Shown here one piece after another: positions 36,483-45,920 of a stretch of DNA of 64,000 nucleotides (position 1 is the stretch's first letter; every line of letters begins with the position of its first letter). The stretch comes from Neorhizobium galegae (GTDB lineage Bacteria > Pseudomonadota > Alphaproteobacteria > Rhizobiales > Rhizobiaceae). A program made the translations under genes and the position numbers. Under the pieces are notes generated by a model. That model saw only the letters and a list, made by a program, of their open reading frames with translations. It did no database searches and was not told the origin of the DNA. The stretch covers positions 1-64,000 of the forward strand of contig NZ_CP090097.1 in NCBI RefSeq assembly GCF_021391675.1, written 5' to 3'.

Positions 36483-36712
36483 AGAAGACCTGATGAATTT
36501 CCCGGCTTAACTGGATGAACTAAGACCTTAGACACGTTGGTCAGCCGCAGGAATCCGCAGCAACGATGTGAAAAGGTGCCCTTCTAGAAACATTCGCTGG
36601 ATCGATTTCGGCCGATTTGCCGCACTCGCCCATAACTAAGAAATCGTCGGCAGCAGGCGCCGGCGTACTTGCTTTCAGTCAATTGTTGTTCTTCTAATGG
36701 AGCATGCCCGCC

Positions 36713-36759
36713 AATTCGTAAAATCGATTGTTTGAATGCCATACATACATGCTATGGAT
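36713..36759 (-). promoter_or_regulatory. Nod box upstream of the acyltransferase gene
   Basis: Read on the minus strand: ATCCAT, AGCATG, TATG, TATGGC, ATT, CAAA, CAATCGATTTTACGAA. It matches the NodD-binding consensus (ATCCAY-N2YRYR-GATG-N6-ATC-NAAA-CAATCRATTTTACCAATC) at nearly all conserved positions, with single changes in GATG, ATC and the 3' end. It is 231 bp from the acyltransferase start. Confidence 0.85.
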
Positions 36760-37180
36760 TGCTTGCAGACGCCTTTGGCTCGATGCTTTGACGGAGGGTA
36801 GAAACTTACGGTGACGCAAGCAGTCGGCAACCTCGCCTAATGCGCTCGCCACGCGCATGTTCGCCATAAGGCTTCATCACGCTGTTGAGCTCTAAGTGCA
36901 AATGAACAGACAAAAGTCATGCGCGTTGTCGTACACGCTTCATGACGATGCGGTATGCTGGTTAAGACTTGGTCCATCGGTTGGATTCAGCTCAGCCTTG
37001 AGGTCCACCAGCGACTGCATAGGCGACAAGGAAGTTGCTGTTCACCATCAGTGGCCACGCGATAAAGCGGCGTTATCATCGCGCCGATAGCAAGCCCCCC
37101 AGGTGGAACCCTTCTGCTCAGCAACAATTCGAGACACGCCGGAGCGTTTGCCAACGGTTTTACGACATTCGGCGTCAGTT
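36760..37180. other. Gap without gene between nod box and nifQ regulatory sites
   Basis: Short frames only. No second nod box or NifA site found here. Confidence 0.5.
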
Positions 37181-37196
37181 TGTCGATTTCCCGACA
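37181..37196 (+). promoter_or_regulatory. NifA-type upstream activator sequence
   Basis: TGT-CGATTTCCCG-ACA, the exact TGT-N10-ACA form, with TGTCG/CGACA dyad symmetry. It lies 75 bp upstream of the sigma54-like element. Confidence 0.7.
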
Positions 37197-37270
37197 TAAC
37201 CATCATACACGTCTGCTTTCTGGACCGAACGAAGACCCCAAATCCAGGAGCTGCGCGGCTAAATCCAAAT

Positions 37271-37287
37271 TGGCATGATTCTTGAAA
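37271..37287 (+). promoter_or_regulatory. Sigma54-like promoter of nifQ-dctA
   Basis: TGGCATGATTCTTGAAA. The -24 GG is present; at -12 it has GA where GC is expected, so the promoter may be weak. Distance from the NifA site is normal. Confidence 0.5.
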
Positions 37288-37354
37288 TACTAATTACCAG
37301 GCACCCAATGCTTGGTGCCGCAACTCATCTCACGGCAAATCATGAGGTCGCAGG

Positions 37355-38092
37355 ATGGAAACTCAGGGTCACATTCGCACTACCTGCACAAGTTGGTCGA
37401 GGTCGGCGACGAATGGACGATTGACCCGTCCAGCGTCAATCGTCCAATCGATGGATCTCGAGCCGCCTTTGAATTGTGAGGTGGACTTCGATCGTTATGT
37501 ATTAACGGGCGTCCTTTTACATGCATTCGAAAAAGGCGCTGCCAGATCTATGACTGCAAGGAGGTCGAAAGGATTTTCCGCAACCGAGTTAGACGACGCC
37601 CTTTGCCCCTCCACCCCCCTTTCACAAGCCTTCGCAATGCCAAACTTGCAAACCGCTGAATCGAGCGTGGAGGAAGAAGATCTGCTCGGTCTGCTCCTCG
37701 CGCATACACGACCAGATAATGCAATGAGCGCCTTCTTTGCCGCAATAATCGCTGGGACGGCTATGAGTCATGACCACCTTTGGCTGGCCGTAGGTCTGTA
37801 CGATTGGTCTGAGCTCAGCCATTTGCTCGGAGCCCATGTCCCAACACTTGCGGCGGGCAACACCAATAGCATGCGGTGGAAGAAATACCTTTACCGCAAA
37901 CTCTGCGAGGCTGATGGCCATATCTCTATGGGTTGCACAAAGTTGCCGACAGCGCATGGAGCGCCAGACCTGCTTCGGACCAGAAGAAGGCGAAAAACCT
38001 GCAAAAAACCGGTCGGTGAGCGCAGTCCCAGCCTGTTGCCAGTCAACGGGCGTAGAGAACGCTTTGGAACCTATAAAGAGGAACGACAATGA
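37355..38092 (+). pseudogene. nifQ: NifQ, frameshifted at its C-terminal cysteine motif
   Basis: The open frame (245 codons) matches NifQ through LLLAHTRPDNAMSAFFAAII, LYDWSELSHLLGAHVPTLAA and MRWKKYLYRKLCEADGHISM. NifQ should then show a Cys cluster of the form C-x4-C-x2-C-x5-C. That part (QSCRQRMERQTCFGPEEGE) lies in a different frame after about 37935, and one cysteine is Arg. NifQ supplies molybdenum for FeMo-co; with the motif lost this copy is probably inactive unless the shift is a sequencing error. It sits directly before dctA, as in other symbiotic plasmids such as NGR234. Confidence 0.8.
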
Positions 38093-39393
38093 TTGCGAAT
38101 CAAGCCGCAGAGACCCCTCGTAAGGTGCCGTTTTACCGTCATCTCTACGTGCAGGTTCTCACTGCAATCGTCGCTGGCATTATGGTAGGCAATTTTTATC
38201 CTGACCTCGGTGCTTCTTTGAAACCACTAGGGGATGCATTCATCAAGCTCGTCAGCATGATTATTGCGCCAGTCATATTCTTGACGGTTACAACTGGCAT
38301 TGCCGGAATGGCTGACCTGAAGAAAGTTGGACGTGTTGCCGGAAAGGCGATTCTCTATTTCACTGTGTTTTCGACCTTGGCACTCGCCGTTGGCCTTCTG
38401 GTTGCGAACATCCTCCGGCCGGGCGCGGGGATGCACATCAATCCGGCGACACTTGATCCAAAAGCCGTCGCCGCCTACGCGACGAACGCTCACGGGACGA
38501 CTGCAGTGAGCTTTCTTATGAAGATAATTCCAAACACCATCGTCGGCGCCTTCGCGGATGGCAATATCCTTCAGGTGCTGTTCATTTCGATACTTTTTGG
38601 AATATCGATTGCAATGGTAGGCGATCGTGGGCAACCGGTCGTCAGGTTCCTGGATGCACTTACGGAACCGATGTTTAAGCTTACAGCCGTGCTGATGAAA
38701 GCCGCTCCCATAGGAGCCTTCGGCGCGATGGCCTTCACGATTGGTAAATATGGCATTGCCTCCCTTATTAACCTGGTAATGCTGATCGGCACTTTTTACC
38801 TCACGTCGCTCCTCTTCGTGCTCGTGGTGCTCGGGGCTGTCGCGCGATGCAATGGATTCTCGGTCATTGCTTTGATCGCTTACATCAAGGAAGAGATCCT
38901 GCTCGTCCTGGGGACATCCTCGTCGGAAGCGGCTCTACCGGGCTTAATGGCGAAGATGGAGCAGGCGGGCTGCAAGCGGTCGGTCGTTGGACTTGTTGTC
39001 CCGACCGGATATTCTTTCAATCTGGACGGCACAAACATCTACATGACGTTGGCTTCGCTTTTCATCGCCCAAGCGACGGACACGCCGCTCACGCTGGCGG
39101 ATCAGATCCTGCTTCTATTGGTTGCTATGCTGAGTTCAAAGGGTTCGGCCGGCATCACCGGCGCAGGCTTTATAACGCTCGCAGCGACGCTTTCCGCGGT
39201 GCCTTCGGTCCCGGTCGCCGGTATGGCGCTGATCCTCGGAATCGACCGCTTTATGTCGGAAAGCCGAGCAATCACCAATCTAATCGGCAATGCAATAGCG
39301 ACGCTCGTCGTCGCCAATTGGGAGGGAGATCTCGATCGGGGCCGGATGACCGCTGCGCTGGCCAGGGAACCAGCGGTGGACGAAATTCAATAA
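38089..39393 (+). CDS. dctA: C4-dicarboxylate transporter DctA
   Basis: 434 residues, DAACS family. Typical features: [20 protein letters not shown] start, [20 protein letters not shown], the serine-rich re-entrant loop [20 protein letters not shown], and [20 protein letters not shown] for substrate/cation binding. It imports succinate, fumarate and malate, the carbon source for bacteroids. GAGGAACGACA precedes the ATG, which overlaps the broken nifQ frame. As a nif-linked copy it is probably expressed from the NifA/RpoN promoter upstream of nifQ. Confidence 0.95.
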   Translation: MIANQAAETPRKVPFYRHLYVQVLTAIVAGIMVGNFYPDLGASLKPLGDAFIKLVSMIIAPVIFLTVTTGIAGMADLKKVGRVAGKAILYFTVFSTLALAVGLLVANILRPGAGMHINPATLDPKAVAAYATNAHGTTAVSFLMKIIPNTIVGAFADGNILQVLFISILFGISIAMVGDRGQPVVRFLDALTEPMFKLTAVLMKAAPIGAFGAMAFTIGKYGIASLINLVMLIGTFYLTSLLFVLVVLGAVARCNGFSVIALIAYIKEEILLVLGTSSSEAALPGLMAKMEQAGCKRSVVGLVVPTGYSFNLDGTNIYMTLASLFIAQATDTPLTLADQILLLLVAMLSSKGSAGITGAGFITLAATLSAVPSVPVAGMALILGIDRFMSESRAITNLIGNAIATLVVANWEGDLDRGRMTAALAREPAVDEIQ

Positions 39394-39711
39394 CAAGATG
39401 TTCAAACTCGAGCGAGGCTTTCGTGCCCCAACGGTGGACGTAGATTGCTTTGGAGCGGGCCCCGCCCAACCATGATTCCTGTAACACTATGCGTTGCCTG
39501 CCAGGCGCGGACCGAAAGGCACAAATCGACTGAGTGGTTGAATTCGCACGCGGTCCAATAGCTAAACTCAGGCGGAGTGCTATTATGCCAAAAGGATACC
39601 ATATCAACCCACGTCTGAAGCGCTCCCACCTGCGTCGAACGAATGCGCACCTCGCCATGTTCTGTGACAATCTCTTGAGGCTTTCTTCGACGCCGAAACC
39701 GGCGGCGTGGC
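39394..39711. other. Gap downstream of dctA; no gene supported
   Basis: Overlapping short frames without SD. No terminator hairpin with T-run was found. Confidence 0.45.
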
Positions 39712-39758
39712 ATTTGCGGCGTCTATGCATGCGATCACATCAATCGATTTCCCAGGTG
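39712..39758 (+). promoter_or_regulatory. Degenerate nod-box-like sequence upstream of the nodO-like gene
   Basis: The 3' part ATCACATCAATCGATTTCCC matches the consensus ATC-NAAA-CAATCGATTTTACC well. TATG stands at the GATG position, but the 5' hexamer (ATTTGC) is poor. It is 60 bp upstream of the start. nodO of R. leguminosarum is nod-box controlled, which supports the call. Confidence 0.4.
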
Positions 39759-39818
39759 GCAGTTCGGACGACATAAGGGGTAAGCAGCATCGGAGCTGCC
39801 TCTTATGGAGCACATGTG

Positions 39819-40625
39819 ATGAAAATAGACGGCGATGATCGTGGGAATAACATCAAGGGTACAGACGGCAATGATATCATCAATGGCCGCGGCACAGGCG
39901 ATTGGATCCAAGCTCGCAACGGTGATGACTGGGTCGACGGCGGCAAAGGGCCTGACCTGATTTGGGCCGGTGAGGGTCACGACATTGTTTGGGGCGGCGA
40001 GGGTTCCGACACCCTGTATGGTCAGGAGGGAGATGATCTCCTGTACAGCGACGAGCCCAACGCGCCGCGCAACATACCTAAGGGGGTTGACGGGTGGGAC
40101 GTGATCGTTGCTGGCCCAGGAAGGGACATTCTCGTCGCAGGGGATGGCAAGGATCTTCTGAAGGGTGGAGACGACGGCGACGCGTTTGTGTTCCGTTTCC
40201 ACGACCCAATGGTCGGGAGCGACAAGAGCTACGCCGTCGTTGACGATTTCGACCCTAAGCAGGACCGATTTACCTTTGATGCGAAAGGCCTGGGCGGAGA
40301 TCAAGCCGGCGCTAACTTTGTCGACCACTCCAGCGGAGTGCCGGGTTCGTTTGTGGACACCTTCTACAGCGGCGCAGCGGCGCACGCAAAGGGCCAGCAT
40401 GTGGTGGTGATCACCGACCAGACTTTCGCGTCTGCTTCTGCAGCCGCTAAAGCGATTTCCGGCGAGAGCGCTGGCGACATCATCGTGTACCATGACTCCT
40501 GGACCACCGTCGCGACGGTGGCTTACGTCGACTCCGCAAACCACGCTGACAGCTTCGCGGAGCTGAACCATCTAACCCTGGCGGACCTTGCCACCATGAC
40601 GGCTTCGAACTTCGCCTTCATCTGA
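39819..40625 (+). CDS. nodO: NodO-like RTX calcium-binding secreted protein
   Basis: 268 residues, close to NodO's 284. No signal peptide. Residues about 5-80 are RTX nonapeptides (GTDGNDIINGRGTGDWIQAR, GGKGPDLIWAGEGHDIVWGG, GGEGSDTLYGQEGDDLLY) that bind calcium. A second short run follows at 100-120, and the C-terminus ends in a hydrophobic uncleaved type I secretion signal (LADLATMTASNFAFI). NodO forms cation channels in membranes and aids infection. ABC and fusion-protein genes for export follow. GGAG lies 10 nt before the ATG. Confidence 0.8.
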   Translation: MKIDGDDRGNNIKGTDGNDIINGRGTGDWIQARNGDDWVDGGKGPDLIWAGEGHDIVWGGEGSDTLYGQEGDDLLYSDEPNAPRNIPKGVDGWDVIVAGPGRDILVAGDGKDLLKGGDDGDAFVFRFHDPMVGSDKSYAVVDDFDPKQDRFTFDAKGLGGDQAGANFVDHSSGVPGSFVDTFYSGAAAHAKGQHVVVITDQTFASASAAAKAISGESAGDIIVYHDSWTTVATVAYVDSANHADSFAELNHLTLADLATMTASNFAFI

Positions 40626-40918
40626 CCTGAAGAATTCGTGGAATACTTTCAGCTGGGAGTTGAGGTCAGTCAATACAGTCTGGTGTCGTAACTTCGGCGC
40701 ACAGCGTAACCCGGTGCCTCCCTCTGAAATGAGAGGCACTGGGCGTATCCGAAACTGGGAATGCGCAGCGGGGCAGCCAACACATATCGGTTTCCCACTA
40801 TCAACTGGCCGTCCCTGAGACGAGCCAAGCACCAAACATAAGAGATAAGTCGCTAGATGAAGTCGCGATGGTGACACTATTCCGCACGGCTTGAGCGTTA
40901 CAGACGCAGGAATACTCT

Positions 40919-42619
40919 ATGATTTTGTCTCACAGCAACCCAAATCGACCACAGTTGTTTTTCATGACGATCCTATTGTCGCTGAAAAATGCTTTTCCCG
41001 GCATTGCGGCGACTAGCGCCGCGATCAACGTGCTTGCGATGACGGGCTCATTCTTCATGCTGCAAGTTTATGATCGGGTAATTCCGGCCCATAGCCTCCC
41101 GACCCTCGTTGGCCTCGGGGTGATCGCAGCGACCTTGTACGTCTTTCAGGGAATACTTGAGTTCATCCGGTCGCAACTGCTGATGCGAGTCGGCATGTCC
41201 GTTGATGAGCGGTTCGGAAGGGTGGTCTACCAATCGCTTTTCATCCAATCCAACCACATGCAGACGCCGGACGACGGCCTTCAGTCTGTGCGCGATCTGG
41301 ACACAGTTAGAGGTTTCCTGTCCGGTCTTGGCCCGACAGCTTTGTTCGATATTCCCTGGATGCCGTTCTACCTTGGACTTTGCTTTTTGTTTCACGTCTG
41401 GATAGGAGTTACTGCTCTTGCGGGAGCGGTCACGCTGGTCGCGCTGACCATTCTGGCCGAGCACAAATCGCGTCAGCCGGCAAAAGAGGCCGCCGAGGTC
41501 TCGACAGAACGGCTTGCTCTCGCCCAGTCTTGCAGGCGGAATTCGGAGGCAGTCTTGGCAATGGGGTTTGGCCATCTGCTTGGCCGAAAATGGGCTGACG
41601 TAAACCGCCGTTATCTTGACAATCATTTTAGTTCAATTTCTGCAACTATCTCTTTGGCAACCTTGTCCCGGATTTTACGTATGATGCTCCAATCCATAAT
41701 GCTTGGAGTCGGTGCAAGTTTGGTCATCCGCCAGGAAGCGACGGGGGGCACAATGATCGCCAGCTCTATTTTGATGAGCCGCGCCCTAGCGCCAGTCGAA
41801 CTGGCGATTGGCCAATGGAAGGGATTTGCTAGAGCCCGGGAAAGCTGGTCACGTCTTATCCGACTCGCCGATGTCATTCCTCCGACGAGGAAGGAGGTGG
41901 TATTGGGACGACCTACTGAGATTCTCACTGTCGAAAATCTACACCTCGCGGCGCCCGGCGCGCGAAACACTATCGTCCGCGGCATTGCATTTGAGCTTCG
42001 TTCGGGACAGGCACTGGGCGTGATCGGTCCCAGCGCCTCAGGTAAATCCTCCCTTGGTCGAGGGTTGGTGGGGCTGTGGCAACCGGTCGCCGGCACCGTA
42101 CGCTTGGATGGCGCCGCAGTCTCCCAATGGGGTCCCCAGTTGCTTGGCACCTATATTGGATACCTCTCACAAGATGTTGCTCTCTTCGGAGGGACGATCG
42201 CAGACAACATAGCTCGCCATGACCCGGACGCCTCATCAGAAAAAGTCATTCACGCGGCGAAGGCGGCTGGAGTCTATGACATGGTTGTTCAATTCAAAGA
42301 CGGCTTCAACACAAGAATCGGAGAGCAGGGCTCCGTCCTATCTGCCGGGCAACGACAGCAGATCGGGCTGGCGAGGGCGCTCTATGGTGACCCTTTTTTG
42401 GTTGTGCTCGATGAACCCAATTCTAATCTTGATGCAGACGGCGACAAAGCACTGTCGCGCGCGATTATGGGGATTCGATCGAGGGGAGGCATAGCAGTAG
42501 TTATCGCCCATCGCCCCAGTGCACTTGAAGCGGTCGACAAAGTGCTTGTGCTAGAGGACGGTCACGCAAGGTCATTTGGCTGGAAAGATGAGGTGCTGCG
42601 AAGGACGACGCAGTCATGA
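40919..42619 (+). CDS. prsD: Type I secretion ABC transporter (PrsD-like)
   Basis: 566 residues. Membrane domain (about 15-300; MTGSFFMLQVYDRVIPAHSL is a PrtD-family signature) and ATPase domain with Walker A GPSASGKSSL, signature LSAGQRQQIGLARAL and Walker B LVVLDEPNSNLD. No N-terminal C39 peptidase domain, as in the PrtD/PrsD group. Start supported by AGGA 7 nt upstream. It overlaps the fusion-protein gene by 4 nt. Likely exports the neighbouring NodO-like protein through a TolC encoded elsewhere. Confidence 0.92.
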   Translation: MILSHSNPNRPQLFFMTILLSLKNAFPGIAATSAAINVLAMTGSFFMLQVYDRVIPAHSLPTLVGLGVIAATLYVFQGILEFIRSQLLMRVGMSVDERFGRVVYQSLFIQSNHMQTPDDGLQSVRDLDTVRGFLSGLGPTALFDIPWMPFYLGLCFLFHVWIGVTALAGAVTLVALTILAEHKSRQPAKEAAEVSTERLALAQSCRRNSEAVLAMGFGHLLGRKWADVNRRYLDNHFSSISATISLATLSRILRMMLQSIMLGVGASLVIRQEATGGTMIASSILMSRALAPVELAIGQWKGFARARESWSRLIRLADVIPPTRKEVVLGRPTEILTVENLHLAAPGARNTIVRGIAFELRSGQALGVIGPSASGKSSLGRGLVGLWQPVAGTVRLDGAAVSQWGPQLLGTYIGYLSQDVALFGGTIADNIARHDPDASSEKVIHAAKAAGVYDMVVQFKDGFNTRIGEQGSVLSAGQRQQIGLARALYGDPFLVVLDEPNSNLDADGDKALSRAIMGIRSRGGIAVVIAHRPSALEAVDKVLVLEDGHARSFGWKDEVLRRTTQS

Positions 42620-43965
42620 CGAACGATGTTTCTATCAGTCAAAATAATGGCACGATGGTTCAAGACTACGCTCCTCTAGCCGAACACTCAATCCGCCGCC
42701 TAACTTTGGTTGCCTTTGCTACGATATTCCTGCTGTTTGGGGTGTTGGGGGGGCTTGCAGCAACCGTTCACCTGCGCGGAGCAGTCATTGCTTCGGGCAC
42801 GCTCGTTGTTGATAGCTATGTGAAGACCATCAAGCACCAAAGCGGTGGTACCGTCGGTGATGTGTTCGTCAAGAACGGAGATCGTGTCCTCGCCGGACAG
42901 TTGCTCGTCCATTTGAACGATATCCAGCTTCGAGCGAATCTGGCGGTCATTTGCAAGCGGCTGAAAGAGCTTTCGGCGCGAATAGCGCGCCTCTTGGCAG
43001 AACGCGACTCAAATGAGGTGATCGATTTTCCTAATTCCGTCTTCAAACATCAAGGGAACGCGGAGGTAGCCAAAATCATCGAGGGGGAACAGCGACTGTT
43101 CAATGATCGCCGTGCGTCGAGGGCAGGACGAAAGGCACAACTGATCGAACGGTTAAACCAGCTCTCGAGGCAGGCAGAAGGATTGTCGGCCCAACAGGAT
43201 GGAAAACGCGGTGCCGTCTCCCTCGTCAAAAAGGAACTGGCGAGTTTACAATCGTTGTTCGAACGAGGCGTCATACCTGCGACCCGGGTCTACGCTTTGC
43301 AGCGCGACGCGGCGGATCTCACTGGAGACCTCGGGAGTCTCATTGCATCAACCGCTGAGATAACTGAAAAGATGGCAGAAACAAAACTTCAAATCATTCA
43401 GATTGACGATGATCAGAGAACTGAAATTTCGGATCAACTGCGTCAGGCAGAGAGTGAGGTCGCCGAATATTCCGAACGCATGGTAGCCGCAAGAGATGAG
43501 CTGCAGCATGTAGATATCCGCGCTCCCCAGGCAGGAACCGTCCACCAACTGACGGTGCACGCTGTTGGCGCCGTAGTGACGCCTGGCGAAACGATCATGC
43601 AAATCGTTCCAAGCAGCGATGCTTTCACCGCAGAACTCAAGCTTGCACCCCAAGATATCGACCAAGTTGCCGTGGGGCAGGATGTCAGGCTCCGTTTCTC
43701 AGCATTTAGCCAAAACACAACGCCTCAGATGAATGGCCGCGTTACGGATATAGCGGCCGATCTCACAACCGACCAAAGAACCGGCCAAGGCTACTACACC
43801 TTGCGGGTTCACCTTCCGCAAGAAGAATGGGCGCGCGTTGGAAAGCTCACGCCCGTCCCAGGGATGCCCGTCGAGGCGTTTATTCAGACGAGCGAGCGGA
43901 CCGCGCTGGCATATCTCGTTAAACCACTAGCGGATCAAGTGGCGCGAGCTTTCCGAGAAGAATAA
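42616..43965 (+). CDS. prsE: Type I secretion membrane-fusion protein (PrsE/HlyD-like)
   Basis: 449 residues. One N-terminal membrane helix (LVAFATIFLLFGVLGGLAAT, about 29-50), then the HlyD pattern: lipoyl half (IKHQSGGTVGDVFVKNGDRV), a long coiled coil (about 115-290), second half (VDIRAPQAGTVHQLTVHAVG) and C-terminal beta domain (PGMPVEAFIQTSERTALAYL). It links the ABC pump to the outer-membrane channel. No third T1SS gene follows. Confidence 0.92.
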   Translation: MTNDVSISQNNGTMVQDYAPLAEHSIRRLTLVAFATIFLLFGVLGGLAATVHLRGAVIASGTLVVDSYVKTIKHQSGGTVGDVFVKNGDRVLAGQLLVHLNDIQLRANLAVICKRLKELSARIARLLAERDSNEVIDFPNSVFKHQGNAEVAKIIEGEQRLFNDRRASRAGRKAQLIERLNQLSRQAEGLSAQQDGKRGAVSLVKKELASLQSLFERGVIPATRVYALQRDAADLTGDLGSLIASTAEITEKMAETKLQIIQIDDDQRTEISDQLRQAESEVAEYSERMVAARDELQHVDIRAPQAGTVHQLTVHAVGAVVTPGETIMQIVPSSDAFTAELKLAPQDIDQVAVGQDVRLRFSAFSQNTTPQMNGRVTDIAADLTTDQRTGQGYYTLRVHLPQEEWARVGKLTPVPGMPVEAFIQTSERTALAYLVKPLADQVARAFREE

Positions 43966-44640
43966 TAGTCCTCGCAGACGCGCTTGCGAACTTTGTCCTG
44001 GTGGAATTCGGAGCTCTCATCGACTGGAGCACGTCGCTAGTGAGTTTCCGCCCTCATCCAGCGTAATTGGCACCGCAACCCCGATCTACCTGGATCCGCA
44101 GCATGGCGGCGTTTAACCCTTCTGGGAAATGCAGTACCTGCCGCTTTTCTGTGCGGCTGACGTGGCTGCCGATTCCGATGAAGCGGCCCCTTTGTTCCGA
44201 AAAAATCGCGCCCCGGGTTTCCAAGATGATCTCACCCCCTGTTTACTGGGGTCCACAGGCAATGATTGTTGTCCGTTCATTCAGGCGAGGTGTCAAGCTT
44301 TTCGGGGTAAGTTTCGGGGTAGGCTTTCGCCGTTTAATTCGGGCTCCGACGCATGTGTGGAACGGCGCGGTCATATGTCCGGCCTGTTAGCGCGGTCATC
44401 GACCGCTGGCCACGATGAGTTCCGCGATGCCGATCGCCTAATCGATTTTGCGCGCTCAAAGGCGCACTGCGTCAGACGGTCTGAACGGCGTTGAGGTTTC
44501 GTCCCTCAAGTTCATCATGCTTTGGCGGCTTGCCACGTTATCCCAACGCCGAGACGCCAGGAATTCTGTTTCTAGACAATAACCAGGGATGTTGCTCGTT
44601 GATAAATTCGGAGCCAGCGCGCAGCAATCTTTGCATCCAT
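43966..44640. other. Gap with probable mobile-element debris
   Basis: About 675 bp. Short repeated motifs (TTCCGA, and GGGGTAAGTTTCGGGGTAGG) suggest an IS end, but no transposase motif is readable in any frame. Confidence 0.35.
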
Positions 44641-44688
44641 ATCCATAGCGTGAATTGGTGTCATCCTCACAATCAATTTTACCAAACT
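44641..44688 (+). promoter_or_regulatory. Nod box upstream of nodN
   Basis: ATCCAT, AGCGTG, AATT, GGTGTC, ATC, CTCA, CAATCAATTTTACC, AAACT. It fits the consensus throughout except GATG (here AATT) and two A positions. The nodN start is 219 bp downstream with no gene between. Confidence 0.88.
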
Positions 44689-44906
44689 CGCCATACACTG
44701 GTAAGGCATGCCGAGTTCGAAAGTGAATGACTGTGCGCGCGATCGTCGAAGCTGACGCTGGCAGATTGTATGGAGAGGACAATGTGCGGGCAGGGCCGCA
44801 ATACAACGACTACGGCTCGCGGGCACGAATGGCGTGAACGGCACGCGGTCGATGACGGCCTGGTCCACGAGACATTACCAAACTCACAATAACTGAGGTC
44901 ACGTGA

Positions 44907-45389
44907 ATGACAATATCTCTTGCGGACGTACCAGGCATGGTTGGTCAGGAACTTAGCATTTCGGATTGGATGACGGTCGATCAAACGATGATCAACCTAT
45001 TTGCCGATGCGACACATGACCATCAGTTTATCCACGTGGATCCTGACCGCGCAGCGATGGAAGGCCCATTCGGAGGAACGATCGCGCATGGTTTCTTAAC
45101 ACTGTCGCTTCTGCCAGCGATGACCTTCAATGGCCTACCGAACATTCGGGAACAAACAATAACCCTGAACTACGGTTTCGATCGCGTCCGCTTCCTGTTG
45201 CCTGTCAAGACCGGCAGTCGCGTACGGGGCCGCTTCTTGCTGTTGAATGGCCGCTTTCGCGGCGCCAGTATTCTGATGACGACTTACCAGGTCACTGTCG
45301 AGCTAGAACACGAAAGCAAACCGGCACTCACCGCCAACTGGATAACCATGGTCCAGTTCAATCCAAAGGACCGGCCAAAAGACATCTGA
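44907..45389 (+). CDS. nodN: Nodulation protein NodN (MaoC/hot-dog dehydratase-like)
   Basis: 160 residues, the normal NodN length. Hot-dog fold with the hydratase-type motif: FADATHDHQFIHVDPDRAAM, GPFGGTIAHGFLTLSLLPAM (Asp and His of the R-hydratase site). In R. leguminosarum nodN follows nodM; here it stands alone behind its own nod box. Its biochemical step in Nod-factor production is not settled. Confidence 0.9.
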   Translation: MTISLADVPGMVGQELSISDWMTVDQTMINLFADATHDHQFIHVDPDRAAMEGPFGGTIAHGFLTLSLLPAMTFNGLPNIREQTITLNYGFDRVRFLLPVKTGSRVRGRFLLLNGRFRGASILMTTYQVTVELEHESKPALTANWITMVQFNPKDRPKDI

Positions 45390-45920
45390 CGATCACCCCT
45401 GGATCGGTTCTGTCGTGCGCTCCTGTTGCTCATCAGGCCGCGCGAGATGTTCCGCCTCACCTCAAAATCTCCCTAGAACGAGGATTAGTCCGGCCGGCCG
45501 AAGAGGCAAATTATCGCGTCTGTTTCTCGTCACATCGCCGTGTCGGGATGCAGTCTACCTCTCCCAATTTACCGACCGGAGGTAATCTCTCTGCCCGTAT
45601 CTATTGTTTTGTCTAGAGCAGACCCTGCGGTCACTTCGCAAGGCTCGGCGCCCTTCCATGAGACCTCCAGCATCTCCTAATTGGGGGTATTCAGGGATAA
45701 AATAGGATGCATCTTCAAATGCAACTAGATAGCTTATGTTGGCCGCTTTCACTATTTCTTGATTGGTACTACGCCGCGTCAGTTGCCTCCCCTCACGGAC
45801 GATATCCCGGCAGAGGCGATCCAAGATCACACCCTGACCATGTCACGAATCCGCCTACGATCTGCGCTTATGGACCGTACCCTTGGGGCTTGAGGGCCGG
45901 CGAACTGGGTTCAATAGGTT
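45390..45920. other. Gap between nodN and nodD; nothing firm
   Basis: About 530 bp. A minus-strand frame at 45555-45830 (MILDRLCRDIVREGRQLTRR) has an open 91 codons but no family I recognise and no SD. Only an 8-bp piece of nod-box similarity (GATTGGTA) is present. Confidence 0.4.

Noticed and set aside
43020..43040. ATCGATTTTCC resembling a nod box end
   Set aside because: It lies inside the HlyD-like coding region with no other nod-box parts and no gene to control.
44430..44465. AATCGATTTTGC similar to the 3' half of a nod box
   Set aside because: The GATG-ATC spacing is 3 bp instead of 6 and the 5' hexamer is absent; the true nod box is 200 bp downstream.
45555..45830. 91-codon minus-strand frame between nodN and nodD
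   Set aside because: No SD, no recognisable family, and no partner; kept only as part of the gap description.
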